Both the position numbers and the translations under genes were made by a program. A DNA stretch of 64,000 nucleotides, taken from Bradyrhizobium icense. Its GTDB lineage: Bacteria > Pseudomonadota > Alphaproteobacteria > Rhizobiales > Xanthobacteraceae. Positions 19,046 to 29,936 of this stretch are shown here, in pieces. The notes beneath the pieces are model-generated. The model did not search any database. It was not told where the DNA came from and saw nothing but the letters and a program-made list of their open reading frames with translations. The stretch spans positions 5,146,001 through 5,210,000 of the forward strand of contig NZ_CP016428.1 of NCBI RefSeq assembly GCF_001693385.1, given 5' to 3'. Within the stretch, counting starts at the first letter, position 1. Each line of letters opens with the position of its first letter.

Positions 19046-20359
19046 ATGCCGCGGATCCTAATTATGAACGCCGGTACCGCCCAAATGTCGGGTGCCGATC
19101 TGACGGCAATCCAACTTTCGCTTGCAGCCAAGTCGGCCTGGCGCTCCGTATGGTTTGCACAAGCGGGCGACCTAATTGTCTCTCCGGTAGCGATCCCAAA
19201 TGACCTGCTACACTACGTTGGCGCGACGCTAAGGTTCGACCCATCGACTGTCCTGGTGCTCGTGCCAGAAAACGCGCACGAGACCCGGGTCCTTAGTGAT
19301 TTCACTCTGCAGTCCAACACACTTGTTGAACAACTCCGCCGCCACATTCGTGAGAAAACACATTGGCAACTATGTGCTTGCTATTCTACTGAAGGCGTTG
19401 CGCGCTTAGCGGCGATGCTCGGCATACAGCAGAACGGGGACGACTTCGCTCTGCAGCGAGGCCCTGATCTATTGAACCGCAAGAGCCACTTCCGTCAATT
19501 GGCAACAAGTGTCGCGCTTCCGTTGCCAGGTGGATGCATAGCAACAAGCTCAGAAGAATTGTTCAGAGCGGTCAACTCCCTAAGGCTTGAAACCGGCAGC
19601 GTCATTGTAAAGTTAGACAATGGAGCGGGTGGCGTTGGAAATGTCATCTTAACAGGCAAGGAGAGCGCTCCACTGCCTGGGGCAAGGGAGACCCGGCGGG
19701 TCCTTTGGCGGTCGTTTGATCCTGATGCACTTTGGTCTGAGATGACAACCCCCTCGTGTAAAACAGTGGTCGTAGAATCGTACCACTTGGCTCGTTCTCT
19801 GTTCTACCTTGAGTTTGAAATCGAGGAAAATGGTTCAATCACATACGTCAACAGTGGAAACATACGTCTGCATCGAAGCGAAGATCGCTCCGAAAGAGCT
19901 CTCGTCTGGACTGGACTAGAGCTTCCAAGCGACCTGAGCAATGAGCAGTACTCGACCGCTTACGCGCACGCCTATCGATTTGTGGAGCTTGCGCGGACCT
20001 TGGGATACCGCGGATTGATCAACATAGATGCCATTTTCTCGATCGACGGGCGGCTGCTGTTTAATGAAGCGAACGGTCGGTGGGGCGGGGGCTCGGTACT
20101 GCACAGCATTGCTGACCGGTTGCTAGGAGCCCACTATTCCCATTCCTACGTGATTTCATCCGTGCGGAATGTCCGACTAAACTCCCTCCGAACGGCGCTT
20201 GATTATTTTGTCGATGAAGGATTGCTATTTGATAGCATACACAAGGAAGGTGTTATTCCGCTTGCCGCCGATCAAGAGGCAGGCACGGTGGAGTGTCTCG
20301 TGATCGCGCGGGACAGGCTGGTGGGCCGGAATTTCGAGCATCGATTATTGATGCTCTGA
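19046..20359 (+). CDS. ATP-grasp ligase, PGM1/peptide-ligase-like
   Basis: This protein of about 437 residues (longer if an upstream start at 18995 is used) has a Rossmann-like pre-ATP-grasp region (RILIMNAGTAQMSGADLTA) followed by an ATP-grasp core: VIVKLDNGAGGVGNVIL as the lysine/glycine loop, LINIDAIFSIDGRLLFNEAN with the metal-binding D, E and N, and GRWGGGS. This order is that of ATP-grasp carboxylate-amine ligases related to the pheganomycin-type peptide ligase. It would form an amide or peptide bond through an acyl phosphate. The gene converges with the oxygenase operon on the other strand. The substrates cannot be read from sequence. Confidence 0.75.
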   Translation: MPRILIMNAGTAQMSGADLTAIQLSLAAKSAWRSVWFAQAGDLIVSPVAIPNDLLHYVGATLRFDPSTVLVLVPENAHETRVLSDFTLQSNTLVEQLRRHIREKTHWQLCACYSTEGVARLAAMLGIQQNGDDFALQRGPDLLNRKSHFRQLATSVALPLPGGCIATSSEELFRAVNSLRLETGSVIVKLDNGAGGVGNVILTGKESAPLPGARETRRVLWRSFDPDALWSEMTTPSCKTVVVESYHLARSLFYLEFEIEENGSITYVNSGNIRLHRSEDRSERALVWTGLELPSDLSNEQYSTAYAHAYRFVELARTLGYRGLINIDAIFSIDGRLLFNEANGRWGGGSVLHSIADRLLGAHYSHSYVISSVRNVRLNSLRTALDYFVDEGLLFDSIHKEGVIPLAADQEAGTVECLVIARDRLVGRNFEHRLLML

Positions 20360-21001
20360 TTTGGATCACTGCCCCATGCTCCACTCTTCAGGATGCTTTC
20401 TTCGGTCCATTGGCTCCAACTTGAACAACACTCCTATTGCCAACCATGTGCTGAAGCCAGAACGCGCGCTGAGGAGATGGCAAAGCACTCTCTTCCAAGT
20501 TGACTGGCCGCTCGCGGGCGCTGTCGATTCTTCCATTCCAAACCCAAGTTGTTCGGCGCACAAACCTTGTCATGTTTCCTATAGGCATACCACAACCGTG
20601 CAAACGGTTTAGTTTCTGGGGCGTCGACGCGCGGAGCACCAGAATCCTGGAGCGATGCAGATCGGCACCCAAATCTGCGGTCATTGGCTCCGTTCTTCAG
20701 TTGATCAAACTGTTAGGCAGATCGGCAGGACGTAGAACACCTTCTCCCGGATACGAGCGTCCCAGTTTGACCATCATTGCGCCAGTGGTTCGCGTCCCCC
20801 TCTCCTCTTCACGCAGCAGAACTAGCTTTAGCTCTGATAACTTGAAATCCAGCATTACTGAACAGACGATAGCGACGGGCGACGAAGACCACAAAGTATC
20901 TTCGTGCGTCGACACTGCCTCGTCTAGCTAGAGAATGCCGGCCTGCATCCATAGACCTCATTCGCACGCCATTACAGTCCGTGCCATCTAGCTAGCCGAC
21001 C
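20360..21001. other. Spacer between convergent genes
   Basis: This stretch of 640 bases lies between the convergent ATP-grasp and oxygenase genes. No coding frame with motifs or a convincing terminator hairpin was found. Confidence 0.4.
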
Positions 21002-21667
21002 TCATGCGCGAGCGGCATGGTTTTCGATTATCCGACGGTTCGCCCCGCCGTACTTTGAACAAAAGTAGACGAGTGACCGACGCTCCCCGGCGTGCACCTG
21101 CCTTACCTCATGCCGGAACCTACATGTGGTGATAAGTACGGTTCCCAGGTGTGGGCGAAACACTTGGAGTTTACGATCGGTTGGATATACGACGAACTCA
21201 CCGCCCTCGAAATCTGTCGCGAGCTGAACAATCACAGAATACTCGAAGTCGGGGTCGCTCTCAGCATCCAAATGGATGCCAACGAAGGATCCAGGCGGCA
21301 TGCGATGAATTTGGCATCGGCGAATGACGTACTCCGATGATGCTCCGAAAATCTTTCTGAGCGCAGAGACCCGCTCTGTCCTTTCAAGTAGTTCGATGAT
21401 CTGCGCTGAAGCTGTACCACTCACGTTGCTAGGATTACGGCCGGCGTGATCTAGCCGCACTCGTTTTACAAAAACATTGTGAGAATCGCCGGCATCTCCC
21501 TTCCGAACCTCTTCTTCGGGAATATCGGACTGCAGCTGATCGATCCTCGTCAACTCCTCTTTGGTGAACAGCGTCTCGGGGGCAATCAGGACCGTACCTT
21601 TATCTGCCAGCTCTGAGCGGTACTTCGCGAGGGCATCTTTTGAAAGCAGACCAAGTTTATCACTCAT
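21002..21667 (-). CDS. 2-oxoglutarate/Fe(II)-dependent oxygenase, prolyl-4-hydroxylase type
   Basis: This 221-residue oxygenase has the iron-binding facial triad in order: H132-x-D134 in GIHLDAES, then H186 in RFRHEV, followed by the 2-oxoglutarate-binding arginine in ERRSLVYF about ten residues on. The double-stranded beta-helix block (FEGGEFVVYP) is clear. Such enzymes hydroxylate or otherwise oxidise amino acids or peptides in the cytosol. It starts 22 bases after the stop of the diiron/GFA fusion gene, so the two form an operon. The N-terminal 40 residues are helical. Confidence 0.88.
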   Translation of the reverse strand: MSDKLGLLSKDALAKYRSELADKGTVLIAPETLFTKEELTRIDQLQSDIPEEEVRKGDAGDSHNVFVKRVRLDHAGRNPSNVSGTASAQIIELLERTERVSALRKIFGASSEYVIRRCQIHRMPPGSFVGIHLDAESDPDFEYSVIVQLATDFEGGEFVVYPTDRKLQVFRPHLGTVLITTCRFRHEVRQVHAGERRSLVYFCSKYGGANRRIIENHAARA

Positions 21668-21689
21668 TGTGCGCGCCTTTCGGATTCAC

Positions 21690-23147
<1,458 letters not shown>

Positions 23148-23411
23148 CTTATTTGTTCACGGATGTGAGGATTTTCTTGCGCCAAATGATTCCGTCGTCT
23201 CGCAGGCGTGCTCATTGGTTTCTCGATTGTGAACTGTACTTCCTGCCGGGGTCGGTCCGCTTGCGCGAGATCAAAGCCAACTCCACGAGGATTTCGTAGT
23301 GTGGGTTGGAGCGAGTGCCTGGGCCCGCACCTGCGCTATTGTGGTTGCGAGGTCAAGCACACGGGCTTTCGCTTTTTGCGCCTGACCAGCACTCAATACC
23401 AAAGGGAAGCT

Positions 23412-23585
23412 ATGCGCGCCTTCACTTTCGCCTGCCCGATCACCAACATGATGGTCCAGAAGTGGCTCGATGCTGATGCCGAGGCGACGGAACGAGAATT
23501 TCAAGGCGTTGTCTGCCCCGCTTGTTCGCAGTTGCACTTCATAAGTCGCAAGACTGGAAAGCTGCTGGGGCAGAAAGAGAAATGA
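23412..23585 (+). CDS. Small conserved zinc-knuckle-like protein
   Basis: This 57-residue protein starts at an ATG with GGGAAG upstream: FTFACPITNMMVQKWLD, then GVVCPACSQLHFISRKTGKLLG. One cysteine near the N-terminus and a CPAC pair resemble a family of very small proteins common in Bradyrhizobium whose role is unknown. The upstream extension of the frame is probably not translated. Confidence 0.6.
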   Translation: MRAFTFACPITNMMVQKWLDADAEATEREFQGVVCPACSQLHFISRKTGKLLGQKEK

Positions 23586-25141
23586 CGCCGCCTCACAATT
23601 CTGAAGCGTTGACTTGTGTCCTTTTCCGGCTCTAGCGGTCACTTCCGTCTCCGCGCAAGAGCCTCGACGGGGCGCTAATGTAGGAGAGAACGTCAGCCAG
23701 CTGTTACAAGCCCGCCGCTCCTGCGTGTAGCGCAGCCCCTGCAAGCGCTGAGCGGCCCACCCTATAGCCTTGTATATTTGAGCCAGTTTCAGGTGCACTC
23801 GTCGGGCACTGCGGTCAGTCGCAATCTGAGCGAGTGATCGGCATTTGTCCAATGCGGCGGTGGTACGACACGCGGGGGCTTGCTTGCACACCGACCCTTC
23901 CCGTCCAAAAAGCCGCGCTTGCCTGCGATCACCCGTAGCAAGGCCGGGATTTCCATTTCAGCCTCCTGCCGGCGCCAAACAGCCGTGCGAGGTAGGTCTG
24001 TGGGGTCACCTTCATTTCTCTCTCCATATTGTCGTGCGGTCCGTGTCCGGTTGGAGACGCCAAGTCGAAACCTGACAAAGTGGCACTCTCATTCCAGCGC
24101 CAGTCGTCCGGACGCAGGTCCTCTTGCTCACGTCAAGCAAGGCTCGCACCACTTCTCGCGACCAGCCCCCCATTGCTGTGATGACATGGAAGGATGCCGC
24201 AGCTGTTGCGCGGATCGGCCATAGTCTGCTCACCGGAGTCTGAGCGAGACGGCCGCTGGAGCAGGGCAGCGTCGTCGGCCAACGACAGCATCATTGGATC
24301 GCGTGCCGCAAGCCGCATCACACCAGGTGATGCTCCGATACTGTGCGCTTAGGTAGGTGGCCATAGAGCACATTTATGCTCAAGGAACGATTTGAATTCG
24401 GCGCGTGAGCGGACCGTGGTCAGTTGAGGCTGGCCTTGTCGTATTCAGCCGCGTCCGGTTGGAGACGATGATGAGCGGAACCCGACAGTAGAATGCAACT
24501 CTTCCGCCAGCGCGGCGCGAAGCACGTGGTTATGCCCCTTTTCAAGCAAGGCTCGCACAATGTCTTTTGCGGCACGCCGATTGCTGGGAGACGGGCAGGA
24601 TCGATTACGTCCATCGCAGTCTCGGATGCACCGAGCCCGGAATTCAGATGACACTTGCTCGATTGATTCAAGTCGATGCCATCGACGCCGCACGGTTGAG
24701 TGATGGTCCGCCAATTCAGGCTTCGCCGTCCGTCGCTGGGTGCCTGCGTGGCGTTTGCCCAGGAGCGGCTTTGGTTCTTGTCGGAGGGCGGCAGTGACGC
24801 GGCGACATCGAGAAGGGGTTTGTGCTGACAGAGCTCGACGAGGTTGCGTGGCAGTCGACCTGGGATGGCTTGTGGCGCGTGTTGAGCTGCTGCACACCAC
24901 CCTCGTCGAGTTGATTTGCTCAATACTCTTGGCACGTACAGGAGGAGCTGAAATGCGAGCGCTACATGTTGATCATCGTGCGGACCTTGCTCGCGCGTAG
25001 CAACGAGCGCTCCTGGATTGCGCATTTGGCGTCCACGCACTGCAAGCCCCCTCCTCCTTGTGAACTCCCGAACCCGAGACCACGCTCATGCGCGAGGCTC
25101 GCGCCAATATACCGCATAAGTAAGGAAAGAGAGGTGTCCTC
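23586..25141. other. 1.5-kb gap with degraded repeats
   Basis: No intact gene is supported. Two degraded copies of one sequence lie at about 24042-24170 and 24449-24590. The long minus-strand frames here have poor coding character. Confidence 0.45.
24042..24590. repeat. Pair of degraded direct repeats
   Basis: Copies at about 24042-24170 and 24449-24590 share GTCCGGTTGGAGACG and, further on, CAAGCAAGGCTCGCAC, with weaker similarity between. On the minus strand both give VRALL followed by a related tail, so this may be a duplicated relic of one gene, possibly of a mobile element. The identity is unknown. Confidence 0.5.
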
Positions 25142-25906
25142 ATGTCCAAAAACAATGCGGGCCAATTCAATGAACTTGCCACTCTATATGAAGACACTGC
25201 TCACTGGTCCTTCCGAAAAGAGATCGAGATTCCAAGCGTATTACAGGCTATTGGTGATGTTGGGGGTCTCTCAGTCCTCGACTTCGGGTGCGGCACGGGG
25301 ATGTATTCCCGCTGGCTAAAGCAACGCGGCGCGGGCCGGGTTGTAGGATACGATCCGACGAGCGGCATGCTGAACTACGCGCGCCGTCGGGCGGAGAAGG
25401 AGTCTCCGGGCATCTCCTTCGTCACTCGTCTCAGCCCCGATTTGATAGGTCAATTCGACCTGGTTCTTGCCGTGCATGTGCTGCAATACGCTAGCAGCGG
25501 ATCTGAGCTGCAAGATATGTGCGCCGACATGGTCGGTCTGTTACGCCCTGGCGGGCGCTTGCTGACACTGCCGATTCATCCATCTTACGATCCACGTCGG
25601 AGCTATTACGAACGCTATGGCCTCAGGCTCAGCGCCGATGATCTTCAGAAACCATATGTCGATGGTGGAGGTGTAAGGATAGGACTCTGCAAAAACGGAA
25701 AGCAGGGCAGCGTCTCCGCATCGTATTGGTCCGCTGCTTCTTTGGAGCGGGCGTTAGGGCAAGCCGGGCTCCGATCGTTGAATTGGCGGGAACTGGATGC
25801 CCCAGAATGTGCCGCTTTGGATCAGGCTCCTAAAGAGCTGCATGCATATCTTCAAAAGCCACACTCGATCATCATCGAGGGTGTGCGCGCTCGTGACCCA
25901 CGGTAA
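25142..25906 (+). CDS. SAM-dependent class I methyltransferase
   Basis: This 254-residue protein starts after GAGG and has the SAM-binding glycine loop VLDFGCGTGMYS (residues 45-56), the acidic VVGYDPTSGML end of strand two, and LLRPGGRLLTLP. The N-terminal FNELATLYEDTAHW resembles small-molecule methyltransferases such as the toxoflavin type. It would methylate an O, N or C atom of a small molecule in the cytosol. The next gene starts 14 bases downstream on the same strand, so they form an operon, probably part of the same pathway as the ATP-grasp and oxygenase genes. Confidence 0.9.
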   Translation: MSKNNAGQFNELATLYEDTAHWSFRKEIEIPSVLQAIGDVGGLSVLDFGCGTGMYSRWLKQRGAGRVVGYDPTSGMLNYARRRAEKESPGISFVTRLSPDLIGQFDLVLAVHVLQYASSGSELQDMCADMVGLLRPGGRLLTLPIHPSYDPRRSYYERYGLRLSADDLQKPYVDGGGVRIGLCKNGKQGSVSASYWSAASLERALGQAGLRSLNWRELDAPECAALDQAPKELHAYLQKPHSIIIEGVRARDPR

Positions 25907-25920
25907 ATCGGACAACAGCC

Positions 25921-27099
25921 ATGAATTTTTTCCCCCTCAAGAGCGACGCGTCCCACGCGTTTTCCTCAGGCGTTTCGCAAAAGCTGTCCGACATGGACGA
26001 GCATGAATGGGATGCCCTCGTCAGTGATGACAATTTCTACAACAGCTACCGGTGGCTGCGAGCCCTCGAACATTCACTCGGTGCAACGGACGTGCTTTCG
26101 GTCCACGGGTCGGCCGGACTCGTCGCCGCATGTACGCTTTGGGAAGGAGACCGATCGCCTGGGATGTTCTTCCTACCAGATTGCATGGCGGGCGTTCCGG
26201 GCCCTTGGCAAAAGGGCTTTCTTTGGCTCGGCGGTCGGCGCAACACACACAACGAGATTCCCTGCATTCAGGGCAGGCGAAGGCATCAGGCTCTAGCAGA
26301 GTTGGGACGCTGCGCGCTAGAGTATGCGCAGCAGCGGGGATATGCCGGTTTGGTGATGCCGTACATGCCCTACCAGGCTGCTGTGGAATTTGCAGATGCC
26401 ATAGGCGGGGCGGTCGTTCTGCATTCTGCCCAAGCCTCGCTGGAGGTGCCTGATACAGGGCTTTCCGGGTTGATGGCAAGCTGGCGCGCGCATGATCGTA
26501 ATCAGACCAAGTCTGAAATCGCGGCGTTCCGGCGAATGGGAAGCCGGGTCGAATGGGGCGCGCCCGACGAACTCGATGACTCGGTAGCCGCTGATCTCAT
26601 CACCCAGAACAGGTCACGGTACGGCGGCACGCAGGATCGCGAGTGGATGCAAGGGATCCTCGCGGGGCAGAGAAAGTCAGGTGTATCGTATTTCGGTGCC
26701 GCAGCAGTTTCCAAGCGTGATGAAGATATGACCGCGCTGGCGATCTTCTATCGCTTTGGAGCGACACTTCACTTGCGCTACTTCGGGGCAAACTACAGTC
26801 TCGATCTTAACGACTACAGATACTTCGTCCTATGCTACTACGAGCCCCTCAACTACGCTGCGGCGAACGGCCTCACGAAACTGCGGCTTTCAACCTCCGC
26901 TTTGCGCGCCAAGGTGAACCGCGGGGCAAAGATCGAGCCACAAGCCTTGGTCGTCAAATGCGCCGATGAACAGCAGATCTGCCACTCCGAGGCCAAGCGG
27001 CACAACGGCCGAATGCTCAGGGAATATCAGGACGAGTTCCCGGGCCATCTGAGCCGGGATTGGGAATTGGTCGAGTCCCATCCAAATCCAACAAACTGA
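25921..27099 (+). CDS. FemAB/GNAT-like (BioF2/DUF482-type) acyl or aminoacyl transferase
   Basis: This 392-residue protein has the layout of two tandem GNAT-like folds seen in FemAB and BioF2-like proteins. The N-terminal NFYNSYRWLRALE and the C-terminal LHLRYFGANYSLDLNDYRYF, YYEPLNYAAANGL and RAKVNRGAKIEP match the positions conserved in that group. Members move amino acids from aminoacyl-tRNA, or acyl groups, onto amines. It is the second gene of the methyltransferase operon. In this setting it could add an amino acid or acyl group to a small product, but that is inference. Confidence 0.75.
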   Translation: MNFFPLKSDASHAFSSGVSQKLSDMDEHEWDALVSDDNFYNSYRWLRALEHSLGATDVLSVHGSAGLVAACTLWEGDRSPGMFFLPDCMAGVPGPWQKGFLWLGGRRNTHNEIPCIQGRRRHQALAELGRCALEYAQQRGYAGLVMPYMPYQAAVEFADAIGGAVVLHSAQASLEVPDTGLSGLMASWRAHDRNQTKSEIAAFRRMGSRVEWGAPDELDDSVAADLITQNRSRYGGTQDREWMQGILAGQRKSGVSYFGAAAVSKRDEDMTALAIFYRFGATLHLRYFGANYSLDLNDYRYFVLCYYEPLNYAAANGLTKLRLSTSALRAKVNRGAKIEPQALVVKCADEQQICHSEAKRHNGRMLREYQDEFPGHLSRDWELVESHPNPTN

Positions 27100-27205
27100 A
27101 GAAGCGCCACATGCTGCACCCTGTGTATCTCTTCCGTCCCATCGCTCCGGACGCTCGAACTTGACGGCGTTCTGGCCTCGTCAGCGAACGGGAGGATTTG
27201 GTCTA

Positions 27206-27712
27206 TCATGGGCTTGATAAGGGCAACCGCTCCTCGATGGCATGTCCGCACTGTCGGCCGCCATCTCCACCGAACCGAGCACTCCATCTCGTTCGAGACG
27301 AGTCTTCCTGCGGAGAGTGCGAGTACGCCGCGCGCCTGACCACCTTCACATCGAGAAGTTGGAAGGGAATGGCGCGACCGGGGTTTGAAAGAAGGCTAGA
27401 ACTGGACAGGCGCCGACAGTATCGCACCGCGATGGCACGCGCCGCGCCTACACCCACTATCGCAAAAGCACGTCTTTCGCCGGGCGTTGAAAACGTCGAG
27501 TGTGTCTGGGAATCATTGCCCGACTTGATCTCCCCAATCGCCTCCGGAAGATCACGCCAGGGCGAGCCAGTACGCACGATCCACAGCACCCCTTCCACGA
27601 ACATCCGGTTGTCGCGCCCGGTGGAGCCTTTCTGGTCAGGTCGACCTATGATCAGTGGAGCCATCCGCTCCCACGCTGCGTCGCTTAAAACCAACCGGTC
27701 CATCACACCCAA
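27206..27712 (-). pseudogene. IS5-family (IS427-like) transposase remnant
   Basis: The first 60 residues are a textbook start of this transposase type (LVLSDAAWERMAPLI, then FVEGVLWIVRTGSPWRDLPEA). The frame then loses the expected sequence, and later parts of the transposase can be glimpsed in other frames down to about 27120. The element is degraded and no intact ends were found. Confidence 0.8.
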
Positions 27713-27781
27713 GATTGCCTCCCAAAAAGCAGCCTTGAATCTGATTTGCTCCTAGAAGGGAATCCTTAGCGTCCACACCAC

Positions 27782-27996
27782 CTAGAAGGGTTGCAGCACC
27801 ATCGCTCGAAGCAGCTTCTCTGGTGCGATCGATGGCCGCCCGAAGTCCACCTAAAGCGCCGTGAAAGTCTTCGACACGTCGCTCAACGCCGCGTTTGCTA
27901 TTACCCGGATCGTTCGCAGCGGATGATCACCGCGGACGCGGGCTTCCAAATCCACATAGCTGAATAGCGATCCAGACTGCTCGTCAGAGCCGCCGC
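27782..27996 (-). pseudogene. N-terminal fragment of a second transposase
   Basis: The minus-strand reading GSLFSYVDLEARV, then DHPLRTIRVIANAALS, then GRPSIAPEKLLRAMVLQPF is the conserved start of an IS5/IS1182-type transposase with an N-terminal DUF772-like region. It has an internal stop and ends where the neighbouring IS5 remnant begins, so one element has disrupted the other. Confidence 0.75.
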
Positions 27997-28029
27997 ATCT
28001 CCATCTCCCGATTCAATCAATCCAGAGAA

Positions 28030-28629
28030 TCATGCCAAACGCCTGCCCGCTAGAGACTTCTTCAACAACCTGTTAGAGCTGCCGCGACGTTCGAGAAACG
28101 GCCCGCTCGCAAGCCTTCCCGTCCGGGCGCCCTGGGAGACTGTCCAGCGTTCGGCGAAAATGCTCTGGCCAAGGCCGTGCAACGGCAACTTGAGGCGTGG
28201 GCCGATCTCTGCAAAACCGGCCTTCAAGTAGAAGGCTAAGCTGCGGTTGCGGCTCCACGTCGGCTGCCTCGGCGCGCCCAGTTCAAGCTGACCCCAGCCT
28301 TTTACCGTCCCCAGGCTCACGGCAGCCTCAATGAGGCGCATCGCGACCCCAGACGATCGCTGGTCCGGCACCACGTAGAGTTCGGTAATGATGCCGTAGG
28401 TTCCGCGCGCAAAAAGGGCCGCGCTTTCCGACAACATGATGATGCCGACAGGGCGAGCCTCCGCGAAAGCCAGAAACCCATAGACGCGCTCATTCATGAG
28501 GAGGTCGACAGCAAGCTGGGTATCTAGTCCGGCCTGCACTTGGCCGCCCTCAAGTTCGGCAAGTAGGGCAGCAACCATGTGGGTTACCGTTGTGACGTCA
28601 TCGACAGACACTTCACGCGTGGTCACCAT
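28030..28629 (-). CDS. GNAT family N-acetyltransferase
   Basis: This is about 199 residues from the ATG at 28629 (GGAAGAGG upstream); an upstream in-frame start exists but is less likely. It has the GNAT pattern of a central strand (ARPVGIIMLSE), ITELYVVPDQRSSGVAMRLIEAA with the acetyl-CoA pyrophosphate-binding loop, and a C-terminal NRSLAFYLKAGF. It acetylates an unknown small molecule or protein. The long basic C-terminal tail (from about residue 165) is unusual and could result from a downstream frameshift caused by the adjacent IS remains. Confidence 0.82.
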   Translation of the reverse strand: MVTTREVSVDDVTTVTHMVAALLAELEGGQVQAGLDTQLAVDLLMNERVYGFLAFAEARPVGIIMLSESAALFARGTYGIITELYVVPDQRSSGVAMRLIEAAVSLGTVKGWGQLELGAPRQPTWSRNRSLAFYLKAGFAEIGPRLKLPLHGLGQSIFAERWTVSQGARTGRLASGPFLERRGSSNRLLKKSLAGRRLA

Positions 28630-29936
28630 GTCACATCCTCTTCCAAGCTCAAGCAACATACCACCTAGTTCAGCAGCGGCGCCGGAGGCTGCCGCAGCAC
28701 CCAACCGAAGCAGTTACACCCCCTGGTTGAAATTCATATGACGCCTTATTTCACAATGAGGTGATAAGATGTTCGTGTCGCTCCTGGCCAAAAATATCAC
28801 AGAAAATCGAAGGATAACCTGTCGGCAACATCGTCATTGTCGTCTGAAGCGCCCTCCTCTCCTTTGGACCTGCGTGTCGCCCCACATCCCTCGTTGCCGG
28901 ACGTGGCAGGAGGGAGCTGACCGTTTGCGAACAGCCCCGCGCATTTCGACTCCCACTTCGTAGAACAGCTCGAGCGGCTGGCCGATCAGCGGCATCTGGG
29001 CAGCGTCCACAAAAGGACGCACACAAGTCATCAACAATCTCTGCGCGTAACGGAATCATTCACCTTGTCGAGGATGTTGTTGCATCATGAGCGTCCCTGA
29101 CCGGCATCATTGCCTGATGATCAATCCTCTCAAAGAATTTCGAATGCGCGAGTCTAAGATGAACCATTTTTCGTTGAGAGGAGATACTCAATTTTTCTTA
29201 ATTTCGCAGCAGACGCATTGTTTGTTGCCGTGCGGTGACGAACAGCGTGCACGAACTCGTCACCTAATGAATTCGTACAATTCTGCTCCCTGCGTTCGCG
29301 ATTGCAAGCGAGCGGCTCTCCTGTTCCTCCAACGACAATTGTCTCGATTCTGTCGAAGCGATTTGCGGCCACCCATCGCATTTTCGCTAAAAGGCCGCTC
29401 AAATCGTCGCTAGCCCGCGCTTCGCGGCATCATCTATCGTCCACTTGGATCATCTGCGTTTGCGACTTCGTCCGTTTGTTGAAATATCTTCTAACGCCCG
29501 CCGACATCCACAACACGCGCGTCCTGTTGTGCTCAGTCGCCTCGCGAATGATAGATACATCGCGTTCCGAAATATTATGAAGAGACGGCGTCGAACAAAA
29601 AAGATATCTCGCTCCGTGCGATGCGGGAGCAAGGTCTTCGGCCGTCCTCTGGCGACCAATGGTGCAGAAATTCAGCAATTTCTGCCCCTATTGCGCAGGA
29701 TCAATTAGCCGTAGCCCGAGCGCATTTGGGGAGCCCGCATCTGTTCATCATGTCATGCTCTGTCGCAACCACCGATACTGTGGTCGTCGGGGTCAGCCTA
29801 GAGTCCACTGCTGGCCTTTTTCCAGACCTCAGCGATGTTCGGGTTGGAATCCGGAATGCGCACCAAAGCGAAAAGTCTGCCGACCACTCTGGATTTATAG
29901 GTTCACGTCCCTGATCCTGCATCGTCGGTTTGGGAT
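28630..29936. other. 1.3 kb without a supported gene
   Basis: Many short frames occur on both strands but none has family motifs. The visible structure is a perfect 8-bp-armed palindrome at 29664-29685. The region is AT-richer than its neighbours between 29.1 and 29.7 kb, fitting decayed accessory DNA. Confidence 0.45.
29664..29685. promoter_or_regulatory. Palindrome related to the alanine dehydrogenase upstream site
   Basis: GCAGAAAT, six bases, then ATTTCTGC is a perfect inverted repeat. The flanking 45 bases match the site upstream of ald at 37366-37388, including the following GCAGGAT. It could be an Lrp-type operator left behind from a copied promoter region; no gene starts close by. 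Confidence 0.5.
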
